Source: Bugulina stolonifera
Lineage: Eukaryota > Bryozoa > Gymnolaemata > Cheilostomatida > Bugulidae
Reading direction: 5' to 3'
NCBI GenBank assembly: GCA_935421135.1
Contig: OW285187.1
Location: 14,409,929-14,473,928, forward strand
Length of the DNA stretch: 64,000 bases
Shown: positions 61,962 through 64,000 of the stretch, one piece after another
Layout of the letters: each line of letters starts with the position of its first letter
Position numbering within the stretch: position 1 is the stretch's first letter
Made by a program: the position numbers and the translations under genes
The notes under the pieces: generated by a model
Seen by the model: only the letters and a program-made list of their open reading frames with translations
Told to the model about the DNA's origin: nothing
Databases searched by the model: none

Positions 61962-64000
61962 TATGCAATAATAATAATAATAAAGTATAAACATTGACAA
62001 TCGATAGGTGCCCAATACCTTTTGGAGTTGTCCATACTCGGGATCAATTTCGACCTTGCATAAATCAAAATTTAACCCAACACTACAGCCGCAATATTTC
62101 GCACAGCCTCAACAACTGGACTATTACACAGCTCCTTGGTATCCTGGTCAACAAACCTATTTATTGTTCCTCCTACTAAGTAACTTATTAAGGATTAATT
62201 GAGATTAAGTTTAACAACAAACCAAATTTGCAATCAGATTATTGCGGTAGAAATTGCATAAAGAAATAATCACGATGATTTTGGCGGGATAACTTTGCTT
62301 GACTTTTATTTATCACGATCACTGTTATACAAAAGATAAAATAATTATTATTTTTATTATTATAATTATATCATTTCATAACGAATAAACAAAACTATAA
62401 TTATAATTAACAAATATTATAATATTAAATTAATAAATATTGAATATTATATTGATATTAAATTATTATAATTATTATGTTTGCTATTATTTATTACATT
62501 ATTATATAATAATAATATATATGTAATAATTAATTAAATAACAATGAAAATCCAGATGTACATCATTCATATGATATTAATTAAAACAAAGACATATTAA
62601 AAGAAATATAAATATATGGCAATTAACTTAAACCTGAATCTCCTGAACTTGAGGTAATATAAATATTACATTATTAAATCTTTGTTGCTCTTAATTAGTT
62701 AGTATTTGTATTATTTATTTGTAACTTATAACATATTTTGCTGGATTTGTATACTCATACGAATATCGATATGGGTATGACAATGTGCTATTGTTGTAGT
62801 TTATGTATTATGACTAGTGGTGAGTGTAAAAACTAACAGAATATTTATATATGAGCACCCAGTTAGGCAGTGAGATAGGTTTAAAGAGTGCAGTCGTTAT
62901 TACTGTGAAATATATTGAAGATCCTATAGATGTTAGCTCATGCTCAGCTCGGCCATCCAGTCTGTCTTCAGCTTTTCAAGAGAATAATAGCCTACTGAGT
63001 AGCTGGTGTTATTCAATGGTGCAAGTAGCAAGTGTTCCAAAATAAGAGAATATCATTTATGTTCGAAGTTACTTCCTACTTTGTTCAACCCAAAGCTAAG
63101 GCTGATTTAGTACAAGAATGCATTGTTATATATTGTGGAAAATAGGCTCTACCTATTGTCGAGACCAATCGGGTATCCTGACCAGAAGGATTTGGGTTAC
63201 AATAAAAATTTCAGCTCAAAATTGTCAATTTGTAATAATATAACAAAGTTGAGCTCAAGAGTCGCAGCACATAGCCTGAGTCAGGTTTTGAAGGTAGACA
63301 GTTAAGTATAAGGATATAGGGTCCTACATATATATAAAATGTGAATCATACCCTAATTACAGCACCGGTTGTTAGACAATTCGGATAAAAGTAAAGAGAG
63401 AAATAAAGATGTACAGTGTTTGTATAATTGTCTACTAGTTTGGTCGCATTACGGGCACATCACAATGCCAGACTACAGTCACTTGGCTAATTGATCCTCA
63501 TACCAGTGTTGACCATGACGCTATTCAATAGTTACTAAGTTTTTCCTAACTATAATAACCTGTAGTAAAGACTAAAGTATTAGTGGTGTATAGAAGAATT
63601 ATTATTAATAATATTCAATTTACCCTTACTCTTAATTTAATATTAATAATATTTTGTCCATTATTATTCTTTTAATATTCATATTTATATAAGTGCATAC
63701 ATGCCACGTCTCAAGCGCTGCATCTAAGATCAATTCTTTGATAACCAGTATAGGGGAGTAGTCGATTTCTTGGGAGATGTCTTGTTGCTGGGATTACATA
63801 GGTGTTACAGCAGTATGGGCAGACTGTGGGGCATAGGAATACTACTACAGCATACATGTAGGTTACCCATAGACCTACTGCAAAAGCAGACCAATAACTC
63901 TACTTAATAGACCTAGTGGATTAGACTTAGCCTGAAGAGTAAGGTAACCATTATGTTGTTGAGTTGGAGATGTAGGTATTATCATTAGACTATCCTAACG

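Larger units (their letters stand above)
57853..64000. other. Gene-poor right end of the window
   Basis: Apart from the likely LRRC45 3' UTR and three small transposons, no exon with family-like sequence or consistent splice sites was found on either strand. The stretch 62330-62560 is very AT-rich with TTATTA/AATTAT runs. Short open frames here look random. Confidence 0.55.

Noticed and set aside
61853..62202. Short open frames on both strands near 62000
   Set aside because: The minus-strand one reads through the end of the hAT MITE, and the plus-strand one lacks splice or family support.

Overview
This 64 kb window is eukaryotic and almost certainly animal. It has two long multi-exon genes with GT-AG introns and clear orthologues of animal proteins (USP24 and LRRC45), AT-rich introns packed with minisatellites, and several DNA transposons plus one LTR retrotransposon. 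The style would fit an early-branching invertebrate such as a sponge, but that is inference; nothing here fixes the species. All gene models were spliced by hand from reading frame, splice-site consensus and remembered family architecture. No alignment or search was run.

Layout. 1-970: last exon of a plus-strand gene entering from the left, coding a Thr-rich stalk and a hydrophobic tail (GPI-anchor-like). 971-4536: intergenic, holding two nested hAT-type elements. 4537-29573: complete USP24 orthologue on the plus strand, about 43 exons and about 2,498 aa, with UBA, UBL and a USP catalytic domain with its triad intact. Its introns contain a Mutator-like element, a TTAA-flanked MITE, a tRNA-type SINE and many minisatellites. 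29574-31033: intergenic. 31034-57852: complete LRRC45 orthologue on the plus strand, 16 exons and 674 aa, with LRRs then a long coiled coil. Its intron 2 contains a four-exon minus-strand gene for an ankyrin-repeat protein with a 64-aa tandem repeat tail. Its intron 3 contains a roughly 3 kb 50-bp minisatellite split by a Ty3/gypsy-type retrotransposon with apparently identical 154-bp LTRs. 57853-64000: no gene seen; a pogo-like MITE, a hAT MITE and an inverted-repeat element.

Function. USP24 is a deubiquitinase and LRRC45 a centrosome-linker and ciliary-base protein. I see no evidence that they work together; they are simply neighbours in the same orientation. The most interesting features are structural: minisatellites that start at splice donors and copy them, a young retrotransposon lacking most of its integrase core, a nested antisense gene with a higher-order repeat, and an intron that is open in frame up to its own acceptor.
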